NCBI GenBank assembly: GCA_946965045.2
Contig: OX337229.1
Location: 2,852,001 to 2,916,000 of the forward strand
Direction: 5' to 3'
Length of the DNA stretch: 64,000 nt
Origin: Epithemia pelagica
Taxonomy: Eukaryota > Bacillariophyta > Bacillariophyceae > Surirellales > Surirellaceae
Below the pieces are notes generated by a model. That model ran no database searches. It saw nothing but the letters and a program-made list of their open reading frames with translations, and had not been told where the DNA came from. The translations under genes were made by a program, and so were the position numbers. The number at the start of each line of letters is the position of its first letter. Positions within the stretch are counted from its first letter, which is position 1. This document shows positions 49,796 to 60,431 of the stretch, piece after piece.

Positions 49796-50437
49796 CGGCG
49801 AACTTTCCCTAGGACAGATGACCGGTTGAAAGATTCTTAGAGCGAAAGCTTCGACCCTCCCGTCGCCATCATCTGATCATTGTCGAAAAAGAGAAATTCC
49901 CCCAATTGAAATTGAGAGCCCCTTGAACTTTGAATTCGTGGGGGAGATCTGAGGGGGATGCCCCGAATCTTTTTCAGTCGCATATGTTGCACCCAACTTC
50001 CCCCGGGAATCTGAAATGACTTGGCAGTATGCGATTGACTCACAGGCGACACTCGCACAAAACGCAACTATCGTCATTCGTCAGTTACACTTTAGCGGCA
50101 GATCTTTTTCAAACTTCGACATTCGAAGTAGTCTTTCAATTATTGGGGGAAGTGCGCAAAAATGATGAGCGCTAGAGCGTTTTTGTTTGGAGTGACTGCC
50201 ATCCAAACTTGCGTACGTGTTGAGAAATTCTTGCCGTTGCCTGTCCCAGACCACAGCCATTGAGGTATCTACATTCACCTATCTTTCCAAAGCATTCCAA
50301 TTTCCAATCGGCGCATACCAGCACAACATCGCTTTCTCCGGCATTGCGTCATTTTCAGATCTGGAAACCAGACCCTGACCATCTGTCATCATAACTTGCA
50401 AACAAGTCCATTGGCAAATAGTTTGATTCAGTCAACC
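49796..50437. promoter_or_regulatory. Divergent promoter region, biotin ligase / epimerase
   Basis: About 640 bp between outward-facing start codons. No open frame with family features was seen. Confidence 0.5.
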
Positions 50438-51658
50438 ATGTCATCCTTTCACGACGAAAAGCTCCCTGTTGTCGACGTCTCTTCCGACTCGTCCACGGTT
50501 GCCGATGCTTCCGAAACAGAGAGTGAAACTTGTGCCACTTGGGAATGCATTACTCCACTTCAGCCTAACACAGATTACAAAAAGGTTTTGGTCACAGGAG
50601 GTGCCGGGTTCATCGGAAGTCATGTCGCGGCCTTTCTACTCGAACGTGGTGACGATGTCGTCATTGTCGACGAAATGAATGACTATTACGACGTTAAGAT
50701 CAAGTTGCAAAATTTGCAGATCCTCAGAGAACAATACGGACATGAACGACTGAAGATTTACAAGGGTGATATTTGCGATGTGGAACTTGTTACTTCGATT
50801 TTCGAAACCGAAAAGCCCGAATGGGTTTGTCACATGGCTGCCCGAGCTGGCGTACGACCGTCCATCCAAGATCCCTATGTCTACATTCACTCGAACATTG
50901 AAGGCACAACTCGCCTCATGGAGTTGTCCGCCAAGTACGGAGTCAAGAACTTTGTGTTTGCGAGTTCGTCGTCCGTATATGGTGGATCCAAGTCAACGCT
51001 GTTTTCCGAGGAAGAGGTCGTCGACAATCCAGTTTCTCCTTATGCTGCGTCCAAGAAAGCGTGTGAACTCCTCGCCTACACCTATCATCACCTTTACAAG
51101 TTAAATGTCACAGGTCTTCGTTTCTTCACTGTGTATGGCCCTCGAGGACGACCCGATATGGCGCCGTTCAAGTTCATTGACCGAGTTAGCCGAGGACAGG
51201 TAATCGAACAGTTTGGAGATGGTTCAAGTAGTCGCGATTACACATACATTGACGATATTGTCAATGGAGTGGTACGTGCAATTGATCGACCTTACCCCTA
51301 CCAGATCTTTAACCTTGGTAAGGGAAGTGGTACCTCTCTTCGAGAATTCATCAGCCTTGTGCAGAAGTACGTCGAAAAGAAAGCCCACATCAAGATTCTC
51401 CCTGACCAACCTGGTGATGTCCCTTACACATGTGCCGACGTTGGCAAGGCTGCGCACTTGCTTGGCTACAAGAGCTCCATTTCTTTCGAAGAGGGAATCA
51501 AGAGAACCGCTGAATGGTACAAGCAAGCCTATGATCGCGAAGACGAAATCCCTGAGGCAACAGCTTTTGTGGATTCGGACGGATACTTTGTGGTTGGCGA
51601 GATTTCCAAGCAGCCTACCAGGTTAGCGTGGGAAGATTCATCAGGATATGGAAGTTAG
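50438..51658 (+). CDS. NAD-dependent sugar-nucleotide epimerase, UDP-glucuronate 4-epimerase type
   Basis: 406 residues from ATG 50438 (CAACCATGTC context). Extended SDR fold: VLVTGGAGFIGSHVAAFL binds NAD, then DEMNDYYDVKIK, HMAARAGVRPSI, catalytic SSSSVYGG with YAASKK (Tyr-x3-Lys) and GLRFFTVYGPRGRPDMAPFKF. The ND-YYD-x-K signature and the AGVRxS and PDMA motifs are those of UDP-glucuronate 4-epimerases, which make UDP-galacturonate for polysaccharides. Plant enzymes have a Golgi anchor; here the N-terminal 50 residues are Ser/Thr/acidic without a membrane helix, so a cytosolic enzyme is inferred. UDP-glucose 4-epimerase is less likely. Confidence 0.85.
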   Translation: MSSFHDEKLPVVDVSSDSSTVADASETESETCATWECITPLQPNTDYKKVLVTGGAGFIGSHVAAFLLERGDDVVIVDEMNDYYDVKIKLQNLQILREQYGHERLKIYKGDICDVELVTSIFETEKPEWVCHMAARAGVRPSIQDPYVYIHSNIEGTTRLMELSAKYGVKNFVFASSSSVYGGSKSTLFSEEEVVDNPVSPYAASKKACELLAYTYHHLYKLNVTGLRFFTVYGPRGRPDMAPFKFIDRVSRGQVIEQFGDGSSSRDYTYIDDIVNGVVRAIDRPYPYQIFNLGKGSGTSLREFISLVQKYVEKKAHIKILPDQPGDVPYTCADVGKAAHLLGYKSSISFEEGIKRTAEWYKQAYDREDEIPEATAFVDSDGYFVVGEISKQPTRLAWEDSSGYGS

Positions 51659-52200
51659 GATGGAACTTAGTCGAAATTCGATATTGCACATAGGCACCTT
51701 CATTCATGATCATATATTTCTGTGAATCCTTCCAACATTCACAGACAACTTGTCCGATTCAGTCGACCACGCAGACCAGACGCTATCAAGGGATTATGAT
51801 TATGGGGTCCGGAGTCTGGAAACGAAATCTCACGAGCCCTGTAACCCACTTAACATGGTTATGGTTTCACGGACATTCTGAAGTCTTCTCCTTGTCCAGG
51901 TTAGCCGATGGAAGATATGTCATTTGAAAGAAGGCGAAACAATCCTGGTCAGGCGTATACTTAATGAACAGTTTCACATGTCGAACTCCCCTGGATGCCT
52001 TGACTTTCTCTCTTCTGACCAGACGTTGCTACACGATCTGGTACATCTTTTGACTAGCTGGGGACAGAGCTTGAGGAGTCGTGCTTTCTCTTGAATCCTG
52101 GACGTATATGCAGCTCAGTGGTTATCATTGGAAGAAAACCAAACGTTTCACGCGCCAAACCACAGGTTTAATAAACAGGTTTGATTCATATTATCATACA
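51659..52200. other. Tail-to-tail intergenic region
   Basis: About 540 bp between convergent genes with no supportable feature. Confidence 0.5.
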
Positions 52201-53323
52201 CTAATCTGTACCCTTTGCTTTAGTGCTCGAAGATGCCCCAGTGCCGGCTTCGACCGCAGATTCTTCCTTGAGTTTCACAGGGATTTGGCGCCCCCTGGAT
52301 GCCCCAAACGACGGTTGACTGGATTTGGATTCATATGTCGTCTTGGAACCAGTACCGCCACCAGCAGATGGCGGAGCTGGGTACTTTATTGACGTCCGCA
52401 GAGCCGTTACAGCCCCACTTACAACATCAAAGGTACGGGCCGTTAATTGATGTTCGGGTGCTGGGAGGAGAATGCCCGAGTAACAGTTTGCAGGAATTGG
52501 CGGCAGAGGTCGGCGATTCAATTTGTCTGCCAGTGCATTCAGCATTGGTAATTGGGCGTGTACTGTAACTGGATTGTCTTGCCTGAATTCTGATGCCAGC
52601 ATGAGATCAGAGGGGGTGACTTCTGGCCGATTCACCATGTCCGCGTAGTCTGTGGCATCGCGAAGGAGGTCTGTGGTGAAACGGCGTGAATATTCCAGCA
52701 GGCATGCCATAGCCTGAGGAGTTACGTCCGATCTTGTCATTCCATTGTGTGCCAAGGAACGTTCTAGGATACGGACCTGCTCTTCCATCGAGGGAACAAT
52801 GCTAGAAGATGTGGTTGTAGATTTCTTACTCGATGCCGTCCCAAACTTCGATGCCATTTCACTTTCATGCTCGGATTGTAAAACAGCAGGGACAACATCT
52901 TCGATGCGATACCAAAGTGGATCAGCTTTGCGTGCTGCAGCATTTGCTCTCTGTTGGGCCAAATCAGAGGCTGCAGCTCTTGCATCCTGAAGGATAGCTT
53001 GATTTGAGGCACTACTACTGACTTTCGGTGCCGGTTTCTTCTTACGGACAGTCTTTTTAACCTTTGCTTGTGTCCCCGCACCTGCTGCTTTTGTCACGGT
53101 TTTCTTTTTAGTTGTCTTAGTCGTTGTACTCTGTTTGTCCCCGACATACAAAAGATGGTAAGTGCTTAATGTGCAACAACAAAGGATCGTTTCCTGAACA
53201 TGCATAACAGAGCTATTTCGGTGTGTGATGCGCACAACGCACCTTCTTAGTCGCAGCCTTTGTTGCCGGTGCTGCTCCGGAAGCACTAGCTGCCAGATCG
53301 GTAGGCTTTGGAGCACTCGACAT
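52201..53323 (-). CDS. TAF9: Transcription initiation factor TFIID subunit 9 (TAF9)
   Basis: Two exons: 53323-53243 (MSSAPKPTDLAASASG..., 27 codons) and 53130-52201. The 112-nt intron (GTGCGT donor, ACAAACAG acceptor) is phase 0, giving 336 residues. TAF9 pairs with TAF6 in TFIID and SAGA. After a Lys-rich linker, the histone fold lies at about residues 150-230 (NGMTRSDVTPQAMACLLEYS, then LLRDATDYADMVNRPEVTPS and LMLASEFR). The TAF9-specific conserved tail follows: LNRRPLPPIPANCYSGILLP and TARTFDVV. It is longer than yeast and animal histone-fold cores because of the basic N-terminal extension and a Ser/Gly-rich C-terminus. It is transcribed away from the TFIIF-beta gene from a shared short promoter. 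Confidence 0.9.
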
Positions 53324-53491
53324 CGTTGTTGCTGCGATAGGTAAGGACCTTATCGACGGGGTGATTTATTAGTCTCCGCCATTGCCCTGCCTGTGAGTCA
53401 TGGAACGAATGAAATGTAGATTGACCTACGTCGGACGGACGTCGGAGGTCGCCCATTGTCATCTCCAGAAATCCGAAGTGCTGTTGTGAAA
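53324..53491. promoter_or_regulatory. Bidirectional promoter of TAF9 and TFIIF-beta
   Basis: Only 168 bp separate the two start codons, so the genes must share regulatory sequence or overlap at their 5' ends. Confidence 0.75.
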
Positions 53492-54499
53492 ATGGAAAAC
53501 GACGAAGAGGACGAAGAAGAGACCGAAGAACGCTTGACGGCGGACTCTTACGGAGCTCTCGATACATCGGAAGTTACAGATGAATGTTGGCTGATTCGAA
53601 TTCCACAAAAGCTGGCGCAAGCCTGGGACAGCTTACCGGAGGGAACCGAGTTGGGTGAACTTGTTTTTACCAAAGGCGGAACACGGGCAAACGCTGCAAA
53701 ATCTGCTCCTGGGACGGGAACATCGGTAAAACCGTCCTTGACAGTTCATGTGGCGGAGCATGTGGCAGAAAGCTTTCGAAAATCGACATCCAATGCAAGT
53801 GCCTCTTCCTCGCGCAGTAGCGCTATTCAGGCAACGAACGCGCTTCCTTTGAACTACTCGCTTCAAGCCATGACGAAGAAAATCCCCGTTTTGCACCCTT
53901 TCTCTCGCAATCCTCGTACTGGATCTATCAAACTGTGGGGTACAGTCAGTCGAACAGCCAATCTACAAGTTGAACGAGGAGATGGACAGTATCGGGCCAT
54001 GCTCAAGGACCGACTATTGGCTTCCAACATCAAGAACAATCGCTTTGTGAAACCAGTGGAGGCTACAGAATCCGTTATGAGCAAACAGCGACCGACATCA
54101 GGAGGTGGGTCTGCATCGTTTTCAAACAAGAAGAAAACGTTTGGAGATGCTGTGTTGCAGTTTGGCAAAAGGAAAAATGAGGCATTAGAAAACAATTCCC
54201 AGGGACAGCATGGACATGGTGGTGGAGCGGGAACGAGCTCAGCAGGCAACAAGAAAGCGCGACAGTTTTCACCTGATCAATCCATGCGATCGGTTATTTT
54301 TGAATTGTTTGCTCAGTCGCCATTTTGGGCCGTCAAGGATTTGAAATCTGCTGCCGTTGCAGGAGGTGCTCCTCATGCTGGAACGAGGAAGGGTGAATCA
54401 GAAATTCGCGACATTTTGAGAGAGATTGGGGAATACCACCGATCAGGTGACCATAAAAATATGTGGGAGCTGCGGAAAGAGTTTCAACAACAGAGCTAA
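53492..54499 (+). CDS. GTF2F2: General transcription factor TFIIF subunit beta (RAP30-like)
   Basis: 335 residues from the first in-frame ATG (MENDEEDEEETEERL). TFIIF-beta binds RNA polymerase II and stabilises the preinitiation complex. The N-terminal dimerisation half has WLIRIPQKLAQAWDS and GELVF. The middle has LHPFSRNPRTGSIKLWGTVS, with MLKDRLL and NNRFVKPVEATES. The C-terminal winged helix is SVIFELFAQSPFWAVKDLKS, then IRDILREIGEYHRSGDHKNM and WELRKEF, matching the RAP30 winged-helix end (EILKEIG ... HKNTWELK). A Gly/Lys-rich linker separates the parts. No intron is apparent. Confidence 0.9.
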   Translation: MENDEEDEEETEERLTADSYGALDTSEVTDECWLIRIPQKLAQAWDSLPEGTELGELVFTKGGTRANAAKSAPGTGTSVKPSLTVHVAEHVAESFRKSTSNASASSSRSSAIQATNALPLNYSLQAMTKKIPVLHPFSRNPRTGSIKLWGTVSRTANLQVERGDGQYRAMLKDRLLASNIKNNRFVKPVEATESVMSKQRPTSGGGSASFSNKKKTFGDAVLQFGKRKNEALENNSQGQHGHGGGAGTSSAGNKKARQFSPDQSMRSVIFELFAQSPFWAVKDLKSAAVAGGAPHAGTRKGESEIRDILREIGEYHRSGDHKNMWELRKEFQQQS

Positions 54500-54671
54500 C
54501 TGTGAAGATCGCTAACGACGCTATTCTGAAACAGTCGCACTACGTTGTGCATAGAAATAAATACACTCTTAGTTGAATGACATGAATTAGATCCGAAGAA
54601 TAGTCTGTCTGGAATATATCTCCATATCACAGTCGATTCCTTGAACATAGACCAAGATGCTTCATGATGTA

Positions 54672-55549
54672 TCAAGAGGATTCCTTGTTTGACTCATTTG
54701 CCGCTTCATTCTCGGCATGAACCTCGACAACGTCATCTTCTTCTGCTTGAACTGTCTGCGATGCAGCATCGGCTGCAACACGAGCTTCTTCCACTCTTTG
54801 CTTTTCTTCTGCATCTATATTGGACGAAGTTTGACCTTCACCAAAGATGGCGAGCTTTTTTTGGACATCAGGCCATAAGGTTTTCTTGTCCGGGGGGAAA
54901 CTCACTTTACCTGCAATAATGTCACCAGGTGTCACCTTTGCTCCATAAAAGGAGTTGTTGAGCTTCCGTCGAGGGGTAATAAAGCCACCTTCTAGCGATA
55001 CCGAGACGAAAGCTCCCTTTGTGAACGCCATTGAGAACACAGGTTTCGTTGCACGAGATGCAGCACCACCACCAAAACCAAATCCAGCACCAACTTCACG
55101 CCCTAGACCGACAGTTAAGCCTTCGTTCCCCCCGAGCTTGAGACTCGATGAAAAAAAAAGTATCAACAGAATGCTTGTCGGGCAAGAAGATAAGCAATTC
55201 TTTGGCTTCAAGACCAAGCACTAAACCAAACCCAACTCCAGAAAGACTGCAAGCTACCGGATTACTCCACGAACCATCCTCAATTTTCGCTGTCATTATT
55301 CCGGTACCGACACATCCACGAAACATTAATCCAACATCAACTACGGACATAATAGCAATCCCTGCACAACTTTGATAAAGAGCCGTGGGCGCACCTCTAA
55401 TGCCTGGAAGCAAAGCACATTGGAGAATATGATTCGCTGAACATGGGCAACATGCAGAAGAATGAGCTGATGGAGCGATAAAGTCCCGGCGGAATGATAG
55501 ACGTCATGCCCTCCATCGAAGTACGGGGTGGACGAGAATCTCCTGTCAT
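54672..55549 (-). pseudogene. SYLF-domain (Ysc84-like) paralogue A, apparently broken
   Basis: Homologous to the two SYLF genes at 58340 and 59564 (ANHILQCALLPGIRGAP, GIAIMSVVDVGLMFRG, GVGFGLVLGLEAKELLIFLP). Two defects are visible. A run of nine T (minus strand, near 55151-55159) shifts the frame inside DTFF-SSSLKLGG; eight T would restore it. The first-exon donor that the paralogues have after MEGMIWN is not recognisable here (reads MEGMTSIIPPG). The 3' part still reads well (GREVGAGFGFGG, FTKGAFVSVSLEGGFITPRR). The homopolymer shift could be a sequencing error. The missing donor makes a decayed copy more likely. Confidence 0.65.
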
Positions 55550-55840
55550 GGTTGTTCGCTTTCAAAGATCAGATTACAGATGAATAGTGCGACGATCAAA
55601 AATCTTTTGTGATTAGAACTGAACTTCATCCTTCTTGTAATTTTGAGAGAAGTGAAGCGTACGAGGGGCTTGGGGTCGGTGAGCGAGCTAAATAAAAAGA
55701 GTATACAAATCACAGTAGGCCCCAAATCGCCGGCATCTTGTAGGACGCCGCTCATAGTCATACTATGGGATAGGAGTAGTATCTACCTATTCCCGTTGGT
55801 TGTCTCGTTGTCATTGATGATCTAGGAGTAATATCTAATA

Positions 55841-57771
55841 CTCCCTCCTGCCCAAAATTATCGCAACAAGTTACTAAAAATGACGTAACTTCTCACGCGC
55901 AAGCCCGTTGGCGCTAAAAATTATATAGATCGATAGCTTATTACACGACTCAAATTTCCATGTATAATTTATATGTTCCATCTCACAATCCTGGAGAGTT
56001 ACAGGGAACTAAACGAGGTGAAAAAAGAAACTCAGACTTTGGCGTACCGGTTCTGGCCCTACAGGCATACCCAAGCCATGCCACCTTCAGGGGAGGCCCG
56101 CAAGGGGGTAAAGTACAAGGAATTGCGGAGAGAAGACCGCGGACGTGCCATGGCGATCCTTCTAACCTTCCATCTGAATGGCACCTTGCCCAGAGGTGTT
56201 TTGTCAGGCGTCGCTGAAATGTTTGGTGTGCATCGATCCACCATAAGCCGACTTTGGGAGCGCGCGCAGAAATCGCGCGTGGAGAACGTAATTAACTCTC
56301 CTGAAATTTCATCCAACGCACGCGCGCGCGGAAGACTCCCTATTTGTTCTTCACCAGACGTTAGAGAAGCTGTTAAAAATGTCCCATTGATGAAGAGACG
56401 AACCCAGGAACAACTCTCTACCGTTCTGGGTATGTCAAGAAGCACAGTGCAGCGATTCGTGAAGAAAGGCACTCTACGATGCCATACCAACACCCTAAAA
56501 CCCTTCCTCACTGAAACCAACATGATGGCAAGATACCTGATGGCACAATCCTTTGTAAACCCCTTGAAACCCGGTGAGTACCAAGACATGATGGACATGA
56601 TCCATGTCGATGAAAAGTGGTTTTTTGTGACGAAAGATGCACAGCGCTTTATCTTGACCGACGATGAAGAGGATCCACAGAGGACATGCAAACACAAGAG
56701 CCACATCACAAAGGTAATGTTCTTTTGTGCTGTGGCTCGTCCTCGCTTTATTCCAGCTATGAATCAATGGTGGGATGGTAAACTGGGCATCTGGCCCATT
56801 GGTGAGTGGGTCCCTGCGAAGAGGAGCAGCGTCAACAGGGAAAAGGGGACTATGGTATGGAAGAACATTACTGTTAACAGAGAGGTCTACAGGGATTTAC
56901 TTGTGGAAAAACTAATGCCAGCAATATTGGAGAAGTGGCCACAAGCAGACAGAAACAAGAGAACCATAAGGATTCAACAGGATGGCGCCAAGTCCCATAT
57001 CAAGGATGGAGACATGTACTTTGTGGAGTTCCTGAGATCCATGAAAGAGTTGGGAGTGAGGGCAGAGTTCTTTACACAAGCTCCCAACAGCCCAGACACA
57101 AACATTTGTGATCTGGGCTTTTTCAGGGCTATCCAGAGTCATGGTTTGATTGTTGGGTCGAGCGAGGCACAGCTGCTTGAATCTGTACAGAATGCTTTTG
57201 ATTCCTATCCAAGAGACAGACTAAACCACACATGGCTCACCCTCCAATCTTGCTTCAATGAAATCATTAAAGCAGGAGGAGGGAATGACTACAAAATACC
57301 CCACATGAATAAACAGGGGCTGGAGAGGAGAGGGGAGCTTCCCCATGTGCTGCAAGTCACAGACGCTCTCTCCAGCCCTACAAGCAGCAATCTGCAAGAG
57401 TAGAAACTAATCCTATTAGTCCTACAGAATACCTGGTTGACCTCCAATTGAGCAAGGAGGCAACCAGGGGCTACGGCCAATGATTGTACCCATAGGATAG
57501 ATCATTGTGTATTGCGTTGTTGTTGCTGCTGCTATTCGTGATTTTTCAGTGTTGGTGGTGGGAGATGAGTGAGGTCTTGTACCGTTGGGGAGTGACGATT
57601 GAAGGGCTGGATAGATTTTTTAGCACGTGTCACAGTGAATGTTCATCTCCAAAATTCGACTCCGAATGAGCCGGCCATCCTCCTGTAGAAATGTACCAGG
57701 GCCTACGAGAGCTTTTTGTGCGACTACTATGACTAAAAAAACTTGTTGCAATAATTTTGGGCAGGAGGGAG
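55841..57771 (+). mobile_element. Tc1/mariner-type DNA transposon, apparently complete
   Basis: 1931 bp with 32-bp terminal inverted repeats (55841-55872 and 57740-57771, starting CTCCCTCCTGCCC; one mismatch), flanked by TA on both sides (55839-55840 and 57772-57773), the universal target of this superfamily. It encodes one intact transposase on the plus strand. It sits between SYLF copies A and B. Confidence 0.93.
55973..57403 (+). CDS. Tc1/mariner-like transposase (IS630 superfamily)
   Basis: 476 residues from ATG 55973; a second ATG at 56078 (MPPSGEARKG) may be the real start. The N-terminal DNA-binding part has two helix-turn-helix segments (GVAEMFGVHRSTISRLWERA; TVLGMSRSTVQRFVKKG). The catalytic core has HVDEKWFFVTKD (first Asp), RIQQDGAKSHI (second Asp) and NSPDTNICDLGFF (third acidic position, Asp of PDTN or the later Asp). 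The family cuts and pastes at TA sites. The frame is unbroken and the inverted repeats match, so the copy may be autonomous. Confidence 0.9.
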   Translation: MFHLTILESYRELNEVKKETQTLAYRFWPYRHTQAMPPSGEARKGVKYKELRREDRGRAMAILLTFHLNGTLPRGVLSGVAEMFGVHRSTISRLWERAQKSRVENVINSPEISSNARARGRLPICSSPDVREAVKNVPLMKRRTQEQLSTVLGMSRSTVQRFVKKGTLRCHTNTLKPFLTETNMMARYLMAQSFVNPLKPGEYQDMMDMIHVDEKWFFVTKDAQRFILTDDEEDPQRTCKHKSHITKVMFFCAVARPRFIPAMNQWWDGKLGIWPIGEWVPAKRSSVNREKGTMVWKNITVNREVYRDLLVEKLMPAILEKWPQADRNKRTIRIQQDGAKSHIKDGDMYFVEFLRSMKELGVRAEFFTQAPNSPDTNICDLGFFRAIQSHGLIVGSSEAQLLESVQNAFDSYPRDRLNHTWLTLQSCFNEIIKAGGGNDYKIPHMNKQGLERRGELPHVLQVTDALSSPTSSNLQE

Positions 57772-57773
57772 TA

Positions 57774-58339
57774 CGAGAGTATATGTGAAATGGTCTATGC
57801 TCTCCTCTCTGTACTACATTACGCTTCTCGAGCCTTTAGAAGCTCGTTCAAAACAACTATCCCGTACCATGCCATATCATGCCTTCCATGGACGTTCGGT
57901 GAGGTCGGGCTATCGCTTCAGTCATCCTTTAAAAATAGAAGTAGTATAGATCTGCAAGAGCTGGCGAGGCTATTGGTGTTGACTTTTGAGAACAAAACAA
58001 ACCCAAGGAAGCAAAAGTATCTTTTCCTTACGGTCAATGGGTGCCCCAATCCCGTACCTTCCTAGCGGGGGTGAGTCATGAGAATTAGTGATAGAAATTT
58101 GCTCTAAGAGTTTGGACACCAAAAGCACGACACACATGCGACCCGACTACTCACCCCTGCTTGGGGGTACCCAATCCCGTAAAAATGACCAAACGCCCCG
58201 GCGCCGCGGTCGTGTCAACCGGTCGCCTTTCGCATGTCGTGGGGCTTGGGAGAATCTTTCCCATGATGTCAATGTCGCGTAGAATCTTTTCTAAGTCTTC
58301 AATACAACCGAATACCAACGAGGAGATCGACATTTGACA
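57774..58339. other. Intergenic region before SYLF copy B
   Basis: About 565 bp. The word CCCAATCCCGTA occurs twice (near 58045 and 58170). No coding feature is supported. Confidence 0.45.
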
Positions 58340-59247
58340 ATGTCAACTGAGGAAAAGAGACCACACTGCACGTCTATGGAAGGCATGATCTGGAATGGTA
58401 AGGAGTGCTTGTCGTGGGAGGTCTGTTTTTCACCGATAATTGTCTGAAGTACCCATCGCGTCGTTCTTTAGCCAACCACATTCTGAGCTATGCCTTGCGC
58501 CCTGGCATTCGAGGAGTTCCTAAGGATCTTTTCATGGAATGTGCCGGCATCGCAATCATGTCGGTGGTAGATGCTGGTATTGTTTTCAGTGGCTCTGTAG
58601 GCACAGGAATCCTAATCGCCCACCATACAGACGGTTCCTGGAGTGCACCTGTTGCATGTGGTCTTACTGGGGTAGGCTTTGGTCTTCTACTTGGGATGGC
58701 GGCCAAGGAGCTTATTATTTTCTTGCCCGATAAAGCATCGATAGCAACGTTTCTTTCGACTGGACTGCACCTCTCTGGGAAGTCGGATGTAACAGTTGGT
58801 GTTGGACGAGAGTTTGAAGGAACGTATGGTGCTAGTAAGACAGGTTTCTCCTCGACTCTTACCTACGCTTACACGAAAGGCGCCTTTCTTGCAGCTTCAT
58901 TGGAAACAGCTGTGGTAGCTCCTCGTAACAAGGTGAACACGCACTTTTACGAAGACAATGTGGAGTTGATGGATATTATTGAAAGGAAGGTGAAATTTCC
59001 AGCTGGCAAGAACACGTTATGGGCCGACGTTCTTGATAAACTTCGAAAGCTTGCAGATGGTGTCAGCGAACTACCAACAGAGGAAGACAAGGATAAGGTA
59101 GACGCTGCCCTCAATGCGGCGAACGAAGCTGCAGACAAAATTCATCTTACTGAGCCGGATGAGTTCGTTGAGATTGACGCCAAAACAGAGGCTGAACGGG
59201 AAAAGGTTGCAAAAGGAGAGGGTTCTTGGATCGAACCAATGGGATAG
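58340..59247 (+). CDS. SYLF-domain protein (Ysc84/DUF500-like), paralogue B
   Basis: Two exons: 58340-58397 (MSTEEKRPHCTSMEGMIWN plus one base) and 58472-59247. The 74-nt intron (GTAAGG donor, TTCTTTAG acceptor, phase 1) gives 277 residues. The SYLF domain binds phosphoinositides and, in fungi and animals (Ysc84, SH3YL1), acts in actin and endocytic membrane traffic. Family words are GIAIMSVVDAGIVFSGSVGT, DGSWSAPVACGLTGVGFG, KELIIFLPDKAS and YAYTKGAFLAASLE. The last 60 residues are acidic and helical. No SH3 or FYVE domain is attached. It is tail to tail with paralogue C. Confidence 0.9.
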
Positions 59248-59563
59248 TTAGTGGTCAAGGTAGTCGTTTGACATAATCTGTAAATATAGATTATGATAGA
59301 ATTGGTCTTCGGTAGAATCGTCTGGCATTGGCATGGACGATAAATCAACTTTTACCACTTCTTTGTTGACAAAAAAGGGAGAGACATACGGTAACCTCAC
59401 TTGAGAGAAACGTTGCACAAACGTATCGTTTATGAAAATCACCATTTTCCGACTTCGTGCATTAACTAACTTTCTTTATGAAATATATTTCTGCATGCGA
59501 ATGGCTCTATAGAGACATGAAACACAGTAAGGTAGCCCAGGCAATTCCCCTCCACATCAGTAT

Positions 59564-60431
59564 CTAAGACGACTCTTTGGCCGCTTCTGTTTCGGCGTTA
59601 ACTTCAACAACCTCTTCTTCCTCGGTTTTATGATAGCTCTCAGCGGCTTCGTTAGCAGCATCAAGAGCAGCCGCAACTTTATCCTTCTCAGCATCGGACG
59701 GAGACTCACTGACGCCATCGGCCAGCTTCTGCAGTTTATCGAGAACCTCGGGCCACAGCGTGTTCTTGCTTGCTGGAATTTTCACCTTCCCTTCCAAGAC
59801 ATCCATCAGCTCCACACGGTCTTCATAAAAGTACATATTCACCTTCTTGCGGGGAGCTACCACAGCTGTTTCCAATGAAGCCGCGATAAAGGCGCCTTTC
59901 GTGTAAGCGTAGGTAAGAGTCGAGGAGAAACCTGTCTTACTAGCACCGAATGTGCCCTCAAACTCTCGTCCAACACCAATCGTTACGTCTGATTTCCCCG
60001 TGAGCTGCAGTCCAGTCGAAAGAAATGTTGTAATCGATGCTTTATCAGGCAAGAAAATGATAAGCTCCTTGGCCGCAATCCCGAGCAAAATACCAAAGCC
60101 GACCCCAGTAAGACCACATGCAACAGGTGCACTCCAGGAACCGTCTGTATGGCGGGCCATTAGGATTCCTGTGCCCACAGAGCCACTAAAAACAAAGCCA
60201 GCATCTACCACCGACATGATCGCAATGCCGGCACATTCCATGAAAAGACCCTTAGGAACTCCTCGAATGCCAGGGCGTAAGGCATAGCTCAGAATGTGGT
60301 TGGCTAAGAAGAGAGAAACGTCGACGGGTGAAATGAAAATAGACATTCGATGGTGACTGAACATCGAGAAACGTACCATTCCAGATCATGCCTTCCATAG
60401 ACGTGCGGTGGGGCCTCTTTTCATCAGACAT
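59564..60431 (-). CDS. SYLF-domain protein (Ysc84/DUF500-like), paralogue C
   Basis: Two exons: 60431-60377 (MSDEKRPHRTSMEGMIWN plus one base) and 60303-59564. The 73-nt intron (GTACGT donor, CTTCTTAG acceptor) lies at the same place and phase as in paralogue B, giving 264 residues. It is closely similar to B (ANHILSYALRPGIRGVP, GIAIMSVVDAGFVFSGSVGT, KELIIFLPDKASITTFLSTG, TYAYTKGAFIAASLE) with a diverged acidic C-terminus (KTEEEEVVEVNAETEAAKESS). Conserved intron position and adjacency point to local inverted duplication. Function is inferred as for B. Confidence 0.9.

Noticed and set aside
53218-53316. TAF9 starting in the frame reading MLQSLPIWQLVLPEQHR
   Set aside because: That frame only reads through the intron. 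A proper ATG at 53323 with a GT-AG intron gives a sensible Lys/Ala-rich N-terminus.
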